A stretch of 64,000 nt of DNA from Pseudomonas grandcourensis (GTDB lineage: Bacteria; Pseudomonadota; Gammaproteobacteria; Pseudomonadales; Pseudomonadaceae), in NCBI RefSeq assembly GCF_039909015.1, contig NZ_CP150919.1, forward strand, positions 5,370,501-5,434,500. The letters are read 5' to 3'. Under the pieces are notes generated by a model. It searched no databases, had not been told where the DNA came from, and was given only the letters and a program-made list of their open reading frames with translations. Both the position numbers and the translations under genes were made by a program. Positions 51,683-62,666 of this stretch are shown piece after piece. Numbering within the stretch: the stretch's first letter is position 1; each line of letters begins with the position of its first letter.

Positions 51683-52348
51683 TCAGTCCAGCAGCGCCAA
51701 AGCCTCGGCGGTGCATTCCTGAATGCGGGCCCAGTCGCCGTTCTTGATCCACTCCGGATCAAGCATCCAGCTACCGCCCACGCACATGACGTTTTTCAAC
51801 GCCATGTAGCTCTTGATGTTGGCAGGCCCCACGCCGCCGGTCGGGCAGAATTTCACTTCGCCGAACGGACCGCCCAAAGCCTTGATGGCCGCGACGCCGC
51901 CGCTGACTTCGGCCGGGAACAGCTTGAAGCGGCGATAACCCAGGCCGTAGCCTTCCATGATGCCCGAGGCATTGCTGATGCCTGGCAACAGTGGAATCGG
52001 GCTGGCGACGCTGGCTTCCAGCAGGTCGCGGGTGATACCCGGGGTGACGATGAATTGCGAGCCGGCCGCTTCGGCCGCCGCCAGCATGTGGCGATCCAGC
52101 ACGGTGCCGGCACCGGTCACCAGTTCCGGACGCTGCTCGCGCAGAATCTGGATGGCCTTGAGGCCGAATTGCGAACGCAGGGTCACTTCCAGGGCCGTCA
52201 GGCCACCGGCTGCGAGGGCGTCGGCCAGCGGCAGAACGTCCTGCTCGCGGGCGATGGTGATCACCGGCAGGATCCGCGCTTTCGCGCAGATGCTGTCGAT
52301 CAGGGCAACTTTGTCCGCCATGGAAACGGTCGGGGATGGGGTTGTCAT
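51683..52348 (-). CDS. eda: KDPG aldolase
   Basis: Splits 2-keto-3-deoxy-6-phosphogluconate to pyruvate and glyceraldehyde-3-phosphate, the last Entner-Doudoroff step. 221 residues; RILPVITIAREQDVLPLADA, GGLTALEVTLRS with the catalytic Glu, VTPGITRDLL, and GYRRFKLFPAE with the Schiff-base Lys. I chose ATG 52348 (AAGGAA ten bases upstream); an ATG at 52369 that overlaps the pgl stop is an alternative. It is the last gene of zwf-pgl-eda. Confidence 0.95.
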   Translation of the reverse strand: MTTPSPTVSMADKVALIDSICAKARILPVITIAREQDVLPLADALAAGGLTALEVTLRSQFGLKAIQILREQRPELVTGAGTVLDRHMLAAAEAAGSQFIVTPGITRDLLEASVASPIPLLPGISNASGIMEGYGLGYRRFKLFPAEVSGGVAAIKALGGPFGEVKFCPTGGVGPANIKSYMALKNVMCVGGSWMLDPEWIKNGDWARIQECTAEALALLD

Positions 52349-52365
52349 AGCGGCTGTTCCTTGGC

Positions 52366-53079
52366 TCATGGGCACCAGTAAATCTCTAACGTGGGTTGCA
52401 GAAACGCCCGAATCGGCATTGCGGCGACATCGTCGCCGGCCAGTGCGGTACTCAGGGTGGTCAGCTTGGACTGACCGGAAATCGATAGAACCTTGTGTTT
52501 GGCCGAGGCCAGCAGCGCGCGGCTCATGGTCAGGCGCTGATGCGGCACAGTCGGCGCCAGCATCGGCCAGCAACGACGAACGCCATCGGCCTGCAATGCC
52601 TCGGCAAGGTTCGGGCTGTTGGGGAACAGCGATGCGGTGTGGCCGTCATCGCCCATACCGAGGATCAGCACGTCGATCACCGGCAACTCCGACAGCAATC
52701 GGTCGGCCTGCTCGGCTGCCTGTTCCAGGTTGGCACTGGCGCTGTACAGGCTCAGGAACTGCGCCTTGGCCGCCGGACCTTGCAGCAGGTAGCGCTTGAT
52801 CAGGCCGGCGTTGCTGTCGGCGTGTTCGACCGGCACCCAGCGCTCGTCGGCCAGGCTGACCACCACGTTCGACCAGTCCAGCGCCTGCTTGGCCAGGTGC
52901 TGGAAAAACGCCACCGGGCTGCGGCCACCGGAAACCACCAGGGTCGCCGTGCCCTGGGCGTCGATCGCGTCGCTCAGTTGCTTCGCCACGTTCAGTGCCA
53001 GGCTTTCAGCCAGCAGCACCGGGCTCTTGTATGCATGGGCGCTGACGCCCTGCGGCAGTTTCAAATCAGATATCGCCAT
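52366..53079 (-). CDS. pgl: 6-phosphogluconolactonase
   Basis: Hydrolyses 6-phosphogluconolactone, 237 residues. [34 protein letters not shown] and [15 protein letters not shown] are the family landmarks (DevB type). It overlaps the end of zwf by 14 bases, so it is coupled with it. Its stop lies 17 bases before the eda start. Confidence 0.95.
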   Translation of the reverse strand: MAISDLKLPQGVSAHAYKSPVLLAESLALNVAKQLSDAIDAQGTATLVVSGGRSPVAFFQHLAKQALDWSNVVVSLADERWVPVEHADSNAGLIKRYLLQGPAAKAQFLSLYSASANLEQAAEQADRLLSELPVIDVLILGMGDDGHTASLFPNSPNLAEALQADGVRRCWPMLAPTVPHQRLTMSRALLASAKHKVLSISGQSKLTTLSTALAGDDVAAMPIRAFLQPTLEIYWCP

Positions 53080-54535
53080 ACCACGACCTCCCGTCCCGCG
53101 TGATCAGTGCAATGGAGCTCATCGGCCCCCAGGACCCGGCCGCGTACGGCTTGGGCGCATCACCGGATTTTTTCCACCCGGCGATCAACTGGTCACACCA
53201 CTTCCACGCGGCTTCGATTTCATCTTTACGGACAAACAGGTTCTGATTGCCGCGCATCACTTCCAGCAACAACCGTTCGTAGGCATCGGGAATCCGTGCG
53301 CTGCTCCAGGTGTCGGAAAAATTCAGCTGCAACGGACCGCTGCGCAGCTGCATGCCCTTGTCCAGGCCTTGATCTTTGGTCATGACACGCAAGGAAATGC
53401 CTTCGTCCGGTTGCAGGCGGATAATCAGCTTGTTGCTGATCTGCAGGCGCTGCTCGGGAGCGAAGATGTAGTGCGACGGTTCCTTGAAGTGGATGACGAT
53501 CTGCGACAGCTTCTGCGGCATGCGCTTGCCGGTACGCAGGTAAAACGGCACGCCGGCCCAGCGCCAGTTGCGGATATCGGCACGCAGGGCGACAAAGGTT
53601 TCGGTGTCGCTCTGGGTGTTGGAATTGGGTTCTTCCAGGTACCCCGGTACCGCTTTGCCTTCGCTGTAGCCGGCGATGTACTGGCCGCGCACCACTTGAG
53701 TGGTCAGGCCTTCCGGGCTGATCGGCGCCAGGGCCTTGAGCACTTTGACCTTCTCGTCACGGATGCTGTCGGCGGACAGGTCGGCCGGCGGGTCCATGGC
53801 GATCAGGCAGAGCAGTTGCAGCAGGTGATTCTGGATCATGTCCCGCAGCTGGCCGGCCTTGTCGAAGTAACCCCAGCGGCCTTCGATACCTACCTTCTCG
53901 GCCACGGTGATTTCCACGTGGGAGATGTAGTTCTGGTTCCACTGGGTTTCGAACAGGCTGTTGGCGAAACGCAGGGCGATCAGGTTCTGGACGGTCTCTT
54001 TACCCAGATAATGGTCGATGCGGTAGGTGCGGTTCTCCGGGAAGAACTGCGCCACGGCGTCGTTGACCTTGCGCGAGGATTCCAGGTCCGAACCGATGGG
54101 CTTTTCCAGCACCACACGGGTGTTTTGCGCCAGGCCGACCTTGGCCAGATTCTCGCAAATCGCGCCATACACGGCGGCCGGGGTCGCAAAGTAGGCGATG
54201 ACCCGCTGCGCACTGCCGGCGGATTCGGCCAGGGCCACATAATCTTCGGGGTTGAGGAAGTCGACGTGCAGGTAGCTCAGGCGCGCCAGAAAACGCTCGA
54301 CCACAGCTTCGTCCAGCTCTTTGGCACCGACATAGCGGCGCAGCTCGGAGGTGATGAACGCCAGGTGTTCCTGCTCGCTGCCCGGCTCACGGGCCAGCGC
54401 GATGATCCGCGTGTCCTCGTGCAACAGGCCGGCGCCGTCGAGTTGATAAAGGGCAGGAAACAGCTTGCGCAAGGCCAGATCGCCAAGGGCGCCGAACAAG
54501 GCAAAGGTGCACGGTTCAACCGTAATCGAGAGCAT
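53066..54535 (-). CDS. zwf: glucose-6-phosphate 1-dehydrogenase
   Basis: Oxidises glucose-6-phosphate to the lactone, first step of the Entner-Doudoroff and pentose-phosphate routes; 489 residues. The cofactor site [20 protein letters not shown], the active-site [14 protein letters not shown] with the base His and Lys, and [18 protein letters not shown] are all present. HexR-type operator 54601-54616 and an AAGAACAA Hfq/Crc motif (54541-54548) lie before the start. ATG 54535 has no strong ribosome site, fitting translational control. Confidence 0.95.
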   Translation of the reverse strand: MLSITVEPCTFALFGALGDLALRKLFPALYQLDGAGLLHEDTRIIALAREPGSEQEHLAFITSELRRYVGAKELDEAVVERFLARLSYLHVDFLNPEDYVALAESAGSAQRVIAYFATPAAVYGAICENLAKVGLAQNTRVVLEKPIGSDLESSRKVNDAVAQFFPENRTYRIDHYLGKETVQNLIALRFANSLFETQWNQNYISHVEITVAEKVGIEGRWGYFDKAGQLRDMIQNHLLQLLCLIAMDPPADLSADSIRDEKVKVLKALAPISPEGLTTQVVRGQYIAGYSEGKAVPGYLEEPNSNTQSDTETFVALRADIRNWRWAGVPFYLRTGKRMPQKLSQIVIHFKEPSHYIFAPEQRLQISNKLIIRLQPDEGISLRVMTKDQGLDKGMQLRSGPLQLNFSDTWSSARIPDAYERLLLEVMRGNQNLFVRKDEIEAAWKWCDQLIAGWKKSGDAPKPYAAGSWGPMSSIALITRDGRSWYGDI

Positions 54536-54540
54536 GATGT

Positions 54541-54548
54541 TTGTTCTT
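54541..54548 (-). promoter_or_regulatory. Hfq/Crc CA motif before zwf
   Basis: AAGAACAA on the minus strand, five bases before the zwf start codon, fits the AAnAAnAA motif. Confidence 0.5.
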
Positions 54549-54600
54549 TTATCAAGTTAAGCTACAAATACCTTTTTTCAAGGCATCACTCAAGGGAAAA

Positions 54601-54616
54601 TGTAGTAATAACCACA
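54601..54616. promoter_or_regulatory. HexR operator candidate
   Basis: TGTAGT-AATA-ACCACA, an imperfect 16-base inverted repeat (one mismatch) in the gap between zwf and hexR. The place and TTGT-type ends fit the HexR site known from P. putida, where the repressor is released by 2-keto-3-deoxy-6-phosphogluconate. Confidence 0.6.
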
Positions 54617-54685
54617 ACATTTTCGCAAAATACAGATTCCGAGTGGTGGTCGGTCAGAGCCATCAGTAGGATAGGCCACCGTTAC

Positions 54686-54708
54686 GGGCCTCACCAAAGG
54701 CCCTTTTT
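54686..54708 (+). terminator. hairpin with U-run in the hexR leader
   Basis: GGGCCT / AGGCCC stem with a six-base loop, followed by TTTTT, 46 bases before the hexR start on the same strand. It looks like an intrinsic terminator or attenuator within the leader; or it may end a short transcript started from the zwf side. Confidence 0.5.
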
Positions 54709-54754
54709 GCATTAGCCGCGCGCTTATCGGTGCCGGTGAATCAAGGATACTTAT

Positions 54755-55624
54755 ATGGACCGCGTGCGAAATTTACTGGAGCAAATCCAGAATCGCCTTG
54801 AAGAGCTGAACAAGGCCGAACGCAAAGTCGCCGAGGTGATCCTGCTCAACCCGCAGCAGGCCACCCGCTTCAGCATCGCCGCCCTCGCCCAGGCCGCCTC
54901 GGTCAGCGAACCGACGGTCAACCGTTTCTGCCGTTCGTTCGGTGTCAGCGGCTATCCCGAGCTCAAACTGCAATTGGCCCAAAGCCTGGCCAGCGGAGCC
55001 GCGTATGTCAGCCGAGCGGTCGAAGCCGACGACAATCCGGAAGCGTATACCAAGAAGATTTTCGGCAGCGCCATTGCGTCCCTGGACAGTGCCTTGCAGG
55101 CCCTGGACCCGAGCCTGATCAGCCGTGCCGTCGACCTGTTGATCCAGGCCCGGCAGATCCACTTCTTCGGCCTCGGCGCCTCGGCCCCGGTGGCACTGGA
55201 TGCGCAGCACAAGTTCTTCCGTTTCAACCTCGCCGTCACGGCCCACGCGGATGTGCTGATGCAGCGCATGATTGCCTCGGTGGCCCATACCGGCGAGTTG
55301 TTCGTAATCATTTCCTACACCGGTCGCACCCGCGAACTGGTGGAAGTGGCGCGCATCGCCCGGGAAAACGGCGCTTCGGTGCTTGGCTTGACCGCCGAGA
55401 ACTCGCCACTGGCCAAGGCCAGCACCCTGAGCCTGAACATCCCGCTGCCGGAAGACACTGACATCTACATGCCGATGACGTCGCGGATCATCCAGCTGAC
55501 CGTGCTGGATGTGCTGGCGACCGGCATGACCTTGCGCCGGGGCGTGGATTTCCAGCCGCATTTGCGCAAGATCAAGGAGAGCTTGAATGCCAGCCGGTAT
55601 CCGGTTGGGGATGAGTTCAACTGA
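54755..55624 (+). CDS. hexR: HexR, RpiR-family repressor of glucose metabolism
   Basis: A 289-residue regulator with an N-terminal RpiR helix-turn-helix ([24 protein letters not shown]) and C-terminal SIS sugar-phosphate domain ([40 protein letters not shown]). In Pseudomonas it represses zwf-pgl-eda, edd-glk and gap-1 until 2-keto-3-deoxy-6-phosphogluconate binds. Divergence from zwf with an operator between them supports this. AAGGAT precedes ATG 54755. Confidence 0.95.
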   Translation: MDRVRNLLEQIQNRLEELNKAERKVAEVILLNPQQATRFSIAALAQAASVSEPTVNRFCRSFGVSGYPELKLQLAQSLASGAAYVSRAVEADDNPEAYTKKIFGSAIASLDSALQALDPSLISRAVDLLIQARQIHFFGLGASAPVALDAQHKFFRFNLAVTAHADVLMQRMIASVAHTGELFVIISYTGRTRELVEVARIARENGASVLGLTAENSPLAKASTLSLNIPLPEDTDIYMPMTSRIIQLTVLDVLATGMTLRRGVDFQPHLRKIKESLNASRYPVGDEFN

Positions 55625-55654
55625 CCCAACATTTGCGCTGACTGTACTGGCCTC

Positions 55655-55745
55655 ATCGCGAGCAAGCTCGCTCCCACAGGTATTTGGTTTGAACATAAAC
55701 CTTGTGTTCACCGAAGACCCAATGTGGGAGCGAGCCTGCTCGCGA
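55655..55745. repeat. REPIN
   Basis: ATCGCGAGCAAGCTCGCTCC at 55655 and its inverse ending GCCTGCTCGCGA at 55745, about 42 bases apart. It lies between the converging hexR and mutarotase genes. Confidence 0.88.
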
Positions 55746-55777
55746 AGGGGCCAGCCCAGACACCACAAGATCCAGAA

Positions 55778-56632
55778 CTAAACCCCCATCCGCGCCTGCA
55801 AACTCAAATGCGCCCGCTCCCCAGGCTTCAGGCACAGGCTGTCGGTACCGCCGCTGGCCGCTTCCACACAGACAAATTCGGATATCTCGTTCCAGGTCAC
55901 GCCGAGCAACGGGCGTGAACCGGGATGCCACACCACCGTGTCAGCCGTATCCCCGGTATCAATGCACAACGCCCGGTCCCAGGCATGGTCGTTCAGCTGC
56001 AATTCGCCGTCATGCTGGAACACCCGCTGGCATCCGCCGTCCACGCGTAGTTCGCCTTCCTGCTGACAAACCTGCCGGCTCAACTGGTCGTAACCCTGCG
56101 CCCCCTCGAGCCCAGACAGCGCTATCTCGCTGACATCGCCAATACGCCAGTAAGCGTGCAAAGCCTGGCTCAACTGGCACGGCATGTCGTCCTGATGCTC
56201 GGTACTCAGGCGCAGTTCCATGCGTTCACCCAGATGCGCATGCAGGTCCACCTGCCAGTCGCACAACTTCAGTTGCCAGTGCAGTCGCACGCCATCGTCG
56301 TCACTGTTGCTGTCGAGCAGCTTCCAGTCGAGCAACCGCGCCCAGCCATGGGACGGCCAGGCGTTTTCACTCGGATGCCGGCCATACCAAGGCCAACACA
56401 CCGGCACGCCGCCACGAATGGCGCCGACCTGCGGCCACTTTGCCGCGCACCACAGCCAGGGTTTCTGGCCCTTGGGCTGGAAGTGCAACAACTGCGCGCC
56501 CTGACGGCTGAACACCGCCTGACACAGCGGATGATCGATCACCAGTACATCGCGCGTCTGATAGCGCTCCCACGCGAACACCGGACGCTCGCGCAAGGAT
56601 TTGAAGAAGCGTTGTAGCGGATGCTCAAGCAT
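55778..56632 (-). CDS. D-hexose-6-phosphate mutarotase (YeaD-like)
   Basis: A 284-residue beta-sandwich mutarotase that interconverts alpha and beta hexose-6-phosphates, matching Zwf substrate needs. Landmarks: GAQLLHFQPKGQKPWLWCA, RGGVPVCWPWYGRHPSEN, HGWARLLDWKL with an active-site His, and WNEISEFVCVEAAS. ATG 56632 follows AGGAC; an earlier ATG at 56653 is less well placed. It lies downstream of oprB on the same strand, with a terminator between. Confidence 0.88.
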   Translation of the reverse strand: MLEHPLQRFFKSLRERPVFAWERYQTRDVLVIDHPLCQAVFSRQGAQLLHFQPKGQKPWLWCAAKWPQVGAIRGGVPVCWPWYGRHPSENAWPSHGWARLLDWKLLDSNSDDDGVRLHWQLKLCDWQVDLHAHLGERMELRLSTEHQDDMPCQLSQALHAYWRIGDVSEIALSGLEGAQGYDQLSRQVCQQEGELRVDGGCQRVFQHDGELQLNDHAWDRALCIDTGDTADTVVWHPGSRPLLGVTWNEISEFVCVEAASGGTDSLCLKPGERAHLSLQARMGV

Positions 56633-56685
56633 GTGCCACGGTCCTGAAATCAACTGTCACCGGGGTGCGCGACCCGCAAAAAAAA

Positions 56686-56707
56686 GCGGACAGCCATGGC
56701 TGTCCGC
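56686..56707. terminator. terminator of oprB
   Basis: A 22-base perfect palindrome GCGGACAGCCATGGCTGTCCGC followed on the minus strand by nine T, 39 bases after the oprB stop. Confidence 0.92.
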
Positions 56708-56745
56708 AAATATGCGCACATGGAGAGAAGCTTATCGCAGACGCG

Positions 56746-58092
56746 TTAGAACACCGACTGAATTTTCAGGCCGGCCACCAGCGCGTTGTCGACTTCATCC
56801 ACACCACCCGGGTGAGTGACGTATTGCAGGTTGGGGCGTACGGTCAGCCAGTTGGTCACGTGGAAGCCGTAGTTGATCTCGTAGTTGTATTCGGTTTCAC
56901 GAATGGGTGAGAACAGCGGATTTTCGTATTCCGAAACACCATTGGCCGCATTGGTCAGCTCGGCGTTTTTCTTCACGTCATCGTTGACATGGATACGGGC
57001 GAAACCGATGCCCACGTCATCCTTCGGACGCGCGTCAAACGGGCCCTTGTACACGAACATCAGCGACTGGTAGTTGTCGATGAAGTTGGTGTCCTTGTCG
57101 TGGAACGTGGCGTTGGCCGCGATGTTCAGACCACGGGAAGCGTCGCCATTGTGGCTGGTGAGTTGCTGCTGCGCGACGAACCAATAGCCGTGCTTGCTAT
57201 CGTGGACGCGATACGGGTTGCCGCTGGTCGCAGCGTTCTGGCCGTTGTCGTCCTCGAGAACGTCGTCGGCAGGGGCGGTACTTTTGTAGTAACCGACACG
57301 GTATTCGCCCGGCAGGCTGTTGACCTTCGGCGACCAGACCAGCTCGACCGGCAGGACGGTGCCATTGGTGCCACTGCCGCTGAGCTTGAAGCCGTTACCG
57401 TGCTCCAGTTGCGACGTGTTCTGGTTGTACGCGCCGATCTGGGCGTAGAGCTCGTCATTGATGTTGTACTTCACGCGGATCGCCGCCTGCATCACCGGCC
57501 AGTTGTACCAGATGTTGGTGGCCCAGTTACCCACCTGGGAGCCGCAGAACGCCAGGTTCTGGAATTCACACGGGAAGGTGTTGAAGTCTTCACCTTCGCC
57601 GAAGTAACCGGCCTTGACGTCCAGCTTGTTGTCGAAGAACTGGTGCTGAATCCACAACTGGGTCAGACGGACCATGTGGCCGCGACCATAGACTTCCTGG
57701 GAGGAGCTCAAGGTGCCGGCACGTGGATCGCCGATACGGTCATTGGAGATGTTCTCACCGTTACGGTTGGTGAGCTGGATCTTGGCCTGGGTGTTATCCC
57801 AGCCGAACAGTTTTTCCAGGTCCAGCGCCGCGCCCAGGCCAAACTGGTCGGCGTAGCGCGCGGTCTTGTCATCGTTGAACCCGCCATGCAGGTTGCCGCC
57901 GACTTCACCGACGTAGTCCATCTTGATGTCGATGCCTTGCTCGATCAGCTTGGTACGCTCGCCACCCCAGTCGCCCGTCATCCACTTGGAATCGGAGCTG
58001 AACGCTTCTGCGGCCATCGCATTACCGGCCAGAACCAGTGCTGCCGCTGCTGAAACCTGGCAGATCAACCGGGCCTTGTTCTTCATCTTCAT
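56746..58092 (-). CDS. oprB: carbohydrate-selective outer-membrane porin OprB
   Basis: An outer-membrane channel for glucose and related sugars, 448 residues. A signal peptide (QVSAAAALVLAGNAMA) is followed by KWMTGDWGGERTKLIEQGID, the OprB N-terminal signature, then alternating amphipathic strands and a terminal Phe (QSVF), as in porins. A pair of Cys (FPCEFQNLAFCGS) is typical. CGAGGAAG precedes ATG 58092. AACAATAAAA before this site may be an Hfq/Crc motif. The Gts transporter genes precede it on the same strand. Confidence 0.94.
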   Translation of the reverse strand: MKMKNKARLICQVSAAAALVLAGNAMAAEAFSSDSKWMTGDWGGERTKLIEQGIDIKMDYVGEVGGNLHGGFNDDKTARYADQFGLGAALDLEKLFGWDNTQAKIQLTNRNGENISNDRIGDPRAGTLSSSQEVYGRGHMVRLTQLWIQHQFFDNKLDVKAGYFGEGEDFNTFPCEFQNLAFCGSQVGNWATNIWYNWPVMQAAIRVKYNINDELYAQIGAYNQNTSQLEHGNGFKLSGSGTNGTVLPVELVWSPKVNSLPGEYRVGYYKSTAPADDVLEDDNGQNAATSGNPYRVHDSKHGYWFVAQQQLTSHNGDASRGLNIAANATFHDKDTNFIDNYQSLMFVYKGPFDARPKDDVGIGFARIHVNDDVKKNAELTNAANGVSEYENPLFSPIRETEYNYEINYGFHVTNWLTVRPNLQYVTHPGGVDEVDNALVAGLKIQSVF

Positions 58093-58105
58093 CCCTACTT
58101 CCTCG

Positions 58106-58115
58106 TTTTATTGTT
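58106..58115 (-). promoter_or_regulatory. Hfq/Crc CA-like motif before oprB
   Basis: AACAATAAAA on the minus strand just before the GAGGAAG ribosome site; a slightly relaxed AAnAAnAA pattern. Confidence 0.45.
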
Positions 58116-58183
58116 ATTAACTTTTCTTCTTTAACGCGGTTACATCAGTTGCGACGGATGTCTCTACCCGACGCATGTCCCCC

Positions 58184-58206
58184 TGTGGGAGCAGGCTCGC
58201 TCCCAC
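58184..58206. repeat. REP hairpin
   Basis: TGTGGGAGC-AGGCT-CGCTCCCACA, a single REP-type hairpin 10 bases after the gtsD stop and before the oprB promoter. It may separate the ABC operon from oprB. Confidence 0.7.
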
Positions 58207-58215
58207 ATTTGTTCT

Positions 58216-59376
<1,161 letters not shown>

Positions 59377-59380
59377 GTTT

Positions 59381-60226
59381 CTACCCCTTGACCGCGCCGG
59401 ACGTCAGCCCACGCAGGAAATACTTGCCAGCGAATATGTAGACCAGCAGTGTCGGCAGCCCGGCGATCATCGCGGCGGCCATATCAACGTTGTATTCCTT
59501 GGCCCCGGTGCTGGTGTTGACCAGGTTGTTCAGGGCCACGGTAATTGGCTGGGCATCGCCACTGGCGAACACCACGCCGAACAGGAAGTCGTTCCAGATC
59601 TGGGTGAACTGCCAGATCAGGCAGACCATCACGATCGGGATCGACATCGGCAGCAGGATCTTCAGGAAGATCGTGAAGAAGCCCGCGCCATCGAGCCTGG
59701 CGGCCTTGACCAGCGCATCCGGAATACTCACGTAGTAGTTGCGGAAGAACAGCGTGGTGAACGCCAGGCCGTAGACCACGTGCACCAGCACCAGGCCCGT
59801 GGTGGTGTTGGCCAGGCCGAACTTGCCGAGGGTGAACGAGGCTGGCAGCAGCACGGTCTGGAACGGCAGGAAGCAACCGAACAGCAGCAGGCCGAAGAAC
59901 AGCTGTGAACCACGGAAGCGCCACATCGACAGCACGTAGCCGTTCATCGCACCAATAAACGTGGAAATCAGCACCGCCGGCACGGTGATCTTCACCGAGT
60001 TCCAAAAGTAGCCGCCGACCACGTCCCAGGCCTTGATCCAGCCGATGCCGTCGATCACGGTCGGCCAGCTCAACAGGTTGCCGGTACGGATGTCTTCCGG
60101 GGATTTGAAGCTGGTCAGCAGCATCACCACCAGCGGGATCAGGTACACCGCCGCTGCCAGCAACAGAGTTGCGTAGATAGCGATGCGGCTGAAACTGATA
60201 CCCGATTTTCCGAGTTGATTAGTCAT
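59381..60226 (-). CDS. gtsC: glucose ABC transporter permease (GtsC/GltG)
   Basis: A 281-residue six-helix inner-membrane permease of the MalG type. The EAA loop, contact to the ATPase, is DALVKAARLDGAGFFTIFLKILLPMSIP. N-terminal IAIYATLLLAAAVYLIPLVVMLLTSFK is the first helix. It overlaps gtsB by eight bases. Confidence 0.93.
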   Translation of the reverse strand: MTNQLGKSGISFSRIAIYATLLLAAAVYLIPLVVMLLTSFKSPEDIRTGNLLSWPTVIDGIGWIKAWDVVGGYFWNSVKITVPAVLISTFIGAMNGYVLSMWRFRGSQLFFGLLLFGCFLPFQTVLLPASFTLGKFGLANTTTGLVLVHVVYGLAFTTLFFRNYYVSIPDALVKAARLDGAGFFTIFLKILLPMSIPIVMVCLIWQFTQIWNDFLFGVVFASGDAQPITVALNNLVNTSTGAKEYNVDMAAAMIAGLPTLLVYIFAGKYFLRGLTSGAVKG

Positions 60227-61127
60227 GGCGTTTGCCTCGCAGCTCGGAGTACAGGTACGGCACGAGGATGGCCAGCACGGCGCCGAGCATCAGCATGGCG
60301 CTGGCCGAACCGATGCCCATCTGGCCACGGCTGAAGGTGAAGGAATACATGAACATCGCCGGCAGGTCGGAGGAGTAACCCGGACCGCCCGCGGTCATCG
60401 CCGCGACCAGGTCGAAGCTCTTGATCGCGATGTGCGCCAGGATCATGAAGGCACTGAAGAACACCGGGCGCAGGCTCGGCAGGACGATCTTCAGGTAGAT
60501 GGTCGGCAGGCTCGCCCCGTCGACTTGCGCGGCACGGATGATCGATTGATCGACACCGCGCAGGCCGGCGAGGAACATCGCCATGACAAACCCGGAGGCT
60601 TGCCACACGGCGGCGATCACCAGGCAGTAGACGACGCGATCCTGATCCACCAGCCAGTCGAGACGGAAGCCTTCCCAGCCCCAGTCACGCAGCATCTTGT
60701 CCAGACCCAGGCCTGGGTTGAGCAGCCATTTCCACGCCGTACCGGTGACGATCATCGACAGCGCCATCGGGTACAGGTAGACGGTGCGGATGAAGCCTTC
60801 CTTGCGAATGCGCTGGTCCAGCAGCACGGCGAGGAACACACCCAGCACCAGGCTGATGCCGATGAACATGCCACCGAACACCGCGAGGTTCTTGCTCGCG
60901 ACCCACCAGCGGTCGTTGTCCATCAAGCGCATGTATTGCTGCAGGCCGACCCACTTGTAGCTCGGCATGAAGCTGGAGTTGGTGAAGGACAGAATGAACG
61001 TCCAGATGATGTAACCGTAGAAACCAACCAACACGATCAGCATGCTCGGCGCGAGTACCAACTTGGGTAGCCAGCGTTGCAGCGCATCGAACGGTGAGGC
61101 TTTGCTGAAAACCGCCACAGAGCTCAT
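60219..61127 (-). CDS. gtsB: glucose ABC transporter permease (GtsB/GltF)
   Basis: A 302-residue MalF-type permease with about six helices; the EAA loop reads QSIIRAAQVDGASLPTIYLKIVLPSLRP. MSSVAVFSKASPFDALQRWL from ATG 61127 gives the expected N-terminus; the frame to 61187 is longer than homologues. It is separated from gtsA by 123 bases. Confidence 0.92.
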   Translation of the reverse strand: MSSVAVFSKASPFDALQRWLPKLVLAPSMLIVLVGFYGYIIWTFILSFTNSSFMPSYKWVGLQQYMRLMDNDRWWVASKNLAVFGGMFIGISLVLGVFLAVLLDQRIRKEGFIRTVYLYPMALSMIVTGTAWKWLLNPGLGLDKMLRDWGWEGFRLDWLVDQDRVVYCLVIAAVWQASGFVMAMFLAGLRGVDQSIIRAAQVDGASLPTIYLKIVLPSLRPVFFSAFMILAHIAIKSFDLVAAMTAGGPGYSSDLPAMFMYSFTFSRGQMGIGSASAMLMLGAVLAILVPYLYSELRGKRHD

Positions 61128-61221
61128 CGGGATAATCCAGGTGGAGAAGTGAAATCCGGACTGCACGCCCCCCGCCGCATGGGCCAAGGCACATACAGGG
61201 AGGCGACAGTCAGGGGTTTGC

Positions 61222-61238
61222 CGCAGGCTTTACCTGCG
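61222..61238. other. intercistronic stem-loop between gtsA and gtsB
   Basis: CGCAGG / CCTGCG stem with a five-base loop in the gap after the gtsA stop. Stems of this kind after binding-protein genes often raise binding-protein mRNA over permease mRNA. Confidence 0.4.
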
Positions 61239-61250
61239 ACCGATCTCGAA

Positions 61251-62549
61251 TTACTGGGCCGCTTTGACAGCCGAGGCCAGTTGGGCGCTGGCCTTGGCCG
61301 GGTCAGCATCCTTGTCGTTCATGAAGTTGGTGACCACGTCGAAGATCGCGCCCTGCACGGCCAGGGAAGTGGCCATGTTGTGCGCCATGCTCGGTTGCAG
61401 GCCGCCAGTCTTGTCGTCCGCGATGAAGTCCTTCGCCGACTTCTGGGCGCACTCGTCGAAGCCGAGCTTGTCCATTTCGTTCAGCATGTCGTTGCGCACC
61501 GGGATCGAACCCTTGTTCATGCTGAAGACTTTCTGGAAGTCGGTACCCAAGGCGACCTTGGCCAGGTCTTGCTGGGCAGCGATGTCGCCCTTGCGATCAG
61601 CCTTGAGCTTGAACACCGCCAGGGAGTCGATGTTGTAGGTGAAGGCTTTTTCAGTGCCCGGGAACGCTACGCACTGGTAGTCCTTGCCCGCGACTTTCTT
61701 CGCCGCAGTCCACTCGCTTTTTGCCCAGTCGCCCATCATCTGCATGCCGGCCTTGCCATTGATGACTTCGGCGGCGGCGATGTTCCAGTCACGACCGGCG
61801 CGGTTCGGGTCCATGTAGCCGGTGATCTTTTTCAGCTCGGCGAACGACTTGGTCATCTCCGGGCCGGACAGGGTTTTCTGGTCCAGGTCGACCAGGGCTT
61901 TCTTGTAACCGTCAGCGCCCATGACCGAGAGCACCACGTCTTCGAACACGGTGCTGTCCTGCCAAGGCTGGCCGCCGTGGGCGAGCGCGATGAAGCCTGC
62001 GGCCTTGAGCTTGTCACCGGCGGCATAGAATTCTTCGAGGGTAGTCGGGGCTTTTTCGATCCCGGCTTTCTTGAACACCTCCGGGTTGATCCACAGCCAG
62101 TTGACGCGGTGGATGTTCACCGGCACGGCGACGTAGTCACCTTCGTACTTCACGGTGTCGGAGACTTTCTTCGACAGCAGGCCATCCCAGTTTTCGGACT
62201 TGGATACTTCTTTCAACGCATCGGTGCTGAGCAGGCCAGTGCTGCCCCACTCCTGGATGTCCGGACCTTTGATCTGTGCAACGCCCGGCGGGTTGCCGGC
62301 TACGGCGCGACTCTTGAGTACGGTCATGGCCGTGGAACCGCCACCACCGGCGACTGCGCCGTCCTTCCAGGTGAAGCCGTCTTTTTCGACTTGAGCCTTC
62401 AGGACATCGACCGCTGCTTTTTCACCGCCGGAAGTCCACCAGTGAACGACTTCAACGGAACCTTTGGATTCGGCAGCCAGGACACTGAGAGGGAGTGCAG
62501 ACAGGGAAGCGAGAGAAATGACAGTAGCGAGGCGAGAAATCGCATTCAT
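61251..62549 (-). CDS. gtsA: periplasmic glucose-binding protein (GtsA/GltB)
   Basis: A 432-residue binding protein. A signal peptide ([21 protein letters not shown]) precedes the mature start [40 protein letters not shown] and [20 protein letters not shown] are typical glucose-binding segments of the family. First gene of gtsABCD. An AACAACAAGAA motif (62562-62572) lies before its ribosome site. Confidence 0.93.
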   Translation of the reverse strand: MNAISRLATVISLASLSALPLSVLAAESKGSVEVVHWWTSGGEKAAVDVLKAQVEKDGFTWKDGAVAGGGGSTAMTVLKSRAVAGNPPGVAQIKGPDIQEWGSTGLLSTDALKEVSKSENWDGLLSKKVSDTVKYEGDYVAVPVNIHRVNWLWINPEVFKKAGIEKAPTTLEEFYAAGDKLKAAGFIALAHGGQPWQDSTVFEDVVLSVMGADGYKKALVDLDQKTLSGPEMTKSFAELKKITGYMDPNRAGRDWNIAAAEVINGKAGMQMMGDWAKSEWTAAKKVAGKDYQCVAFPGTEKAFTYNIDSLAVFKLKADRKGDIAAQQDLAKVALGTDFQKVFSMNKGSIPVRNDMLNEMDKLGFDECAQKSAKDFIADDKTGGLQPSMAHNMATSLAVQGAIFDVVTNFMNDKDADPAKASAQLASAVKAAQ

Positions 62550-62561
62550 CTAGGAGCACCT

Positions 62562-62572
62562 TTCTTGTTGTT
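62562..62572 (-). promoter_or_regulatory. Hfq/Crc CA motif before gtsA
   Basis: AACAACAAGAA on the minus strand directly before the AAAGG site of gtsA, a full tandem AAnAAnAAnAA. Confidence 0.6.
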
Positions 62573-62666
62573 ATGCATGCAAGTCTGTTGCTTGCGCTGC
62601 ATAGGATTCTAAACAGGGGATATCCCCTCGCAGGTAACGAAGGGATGCGCGAATGTCACCGCATGG

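Noticed and set aside
52796..54715. Long 639-residue frame opposite zwf
   Set aside because: Antisense shadow of zwf and pgl with no domain; zwf has all catalytic motifs.
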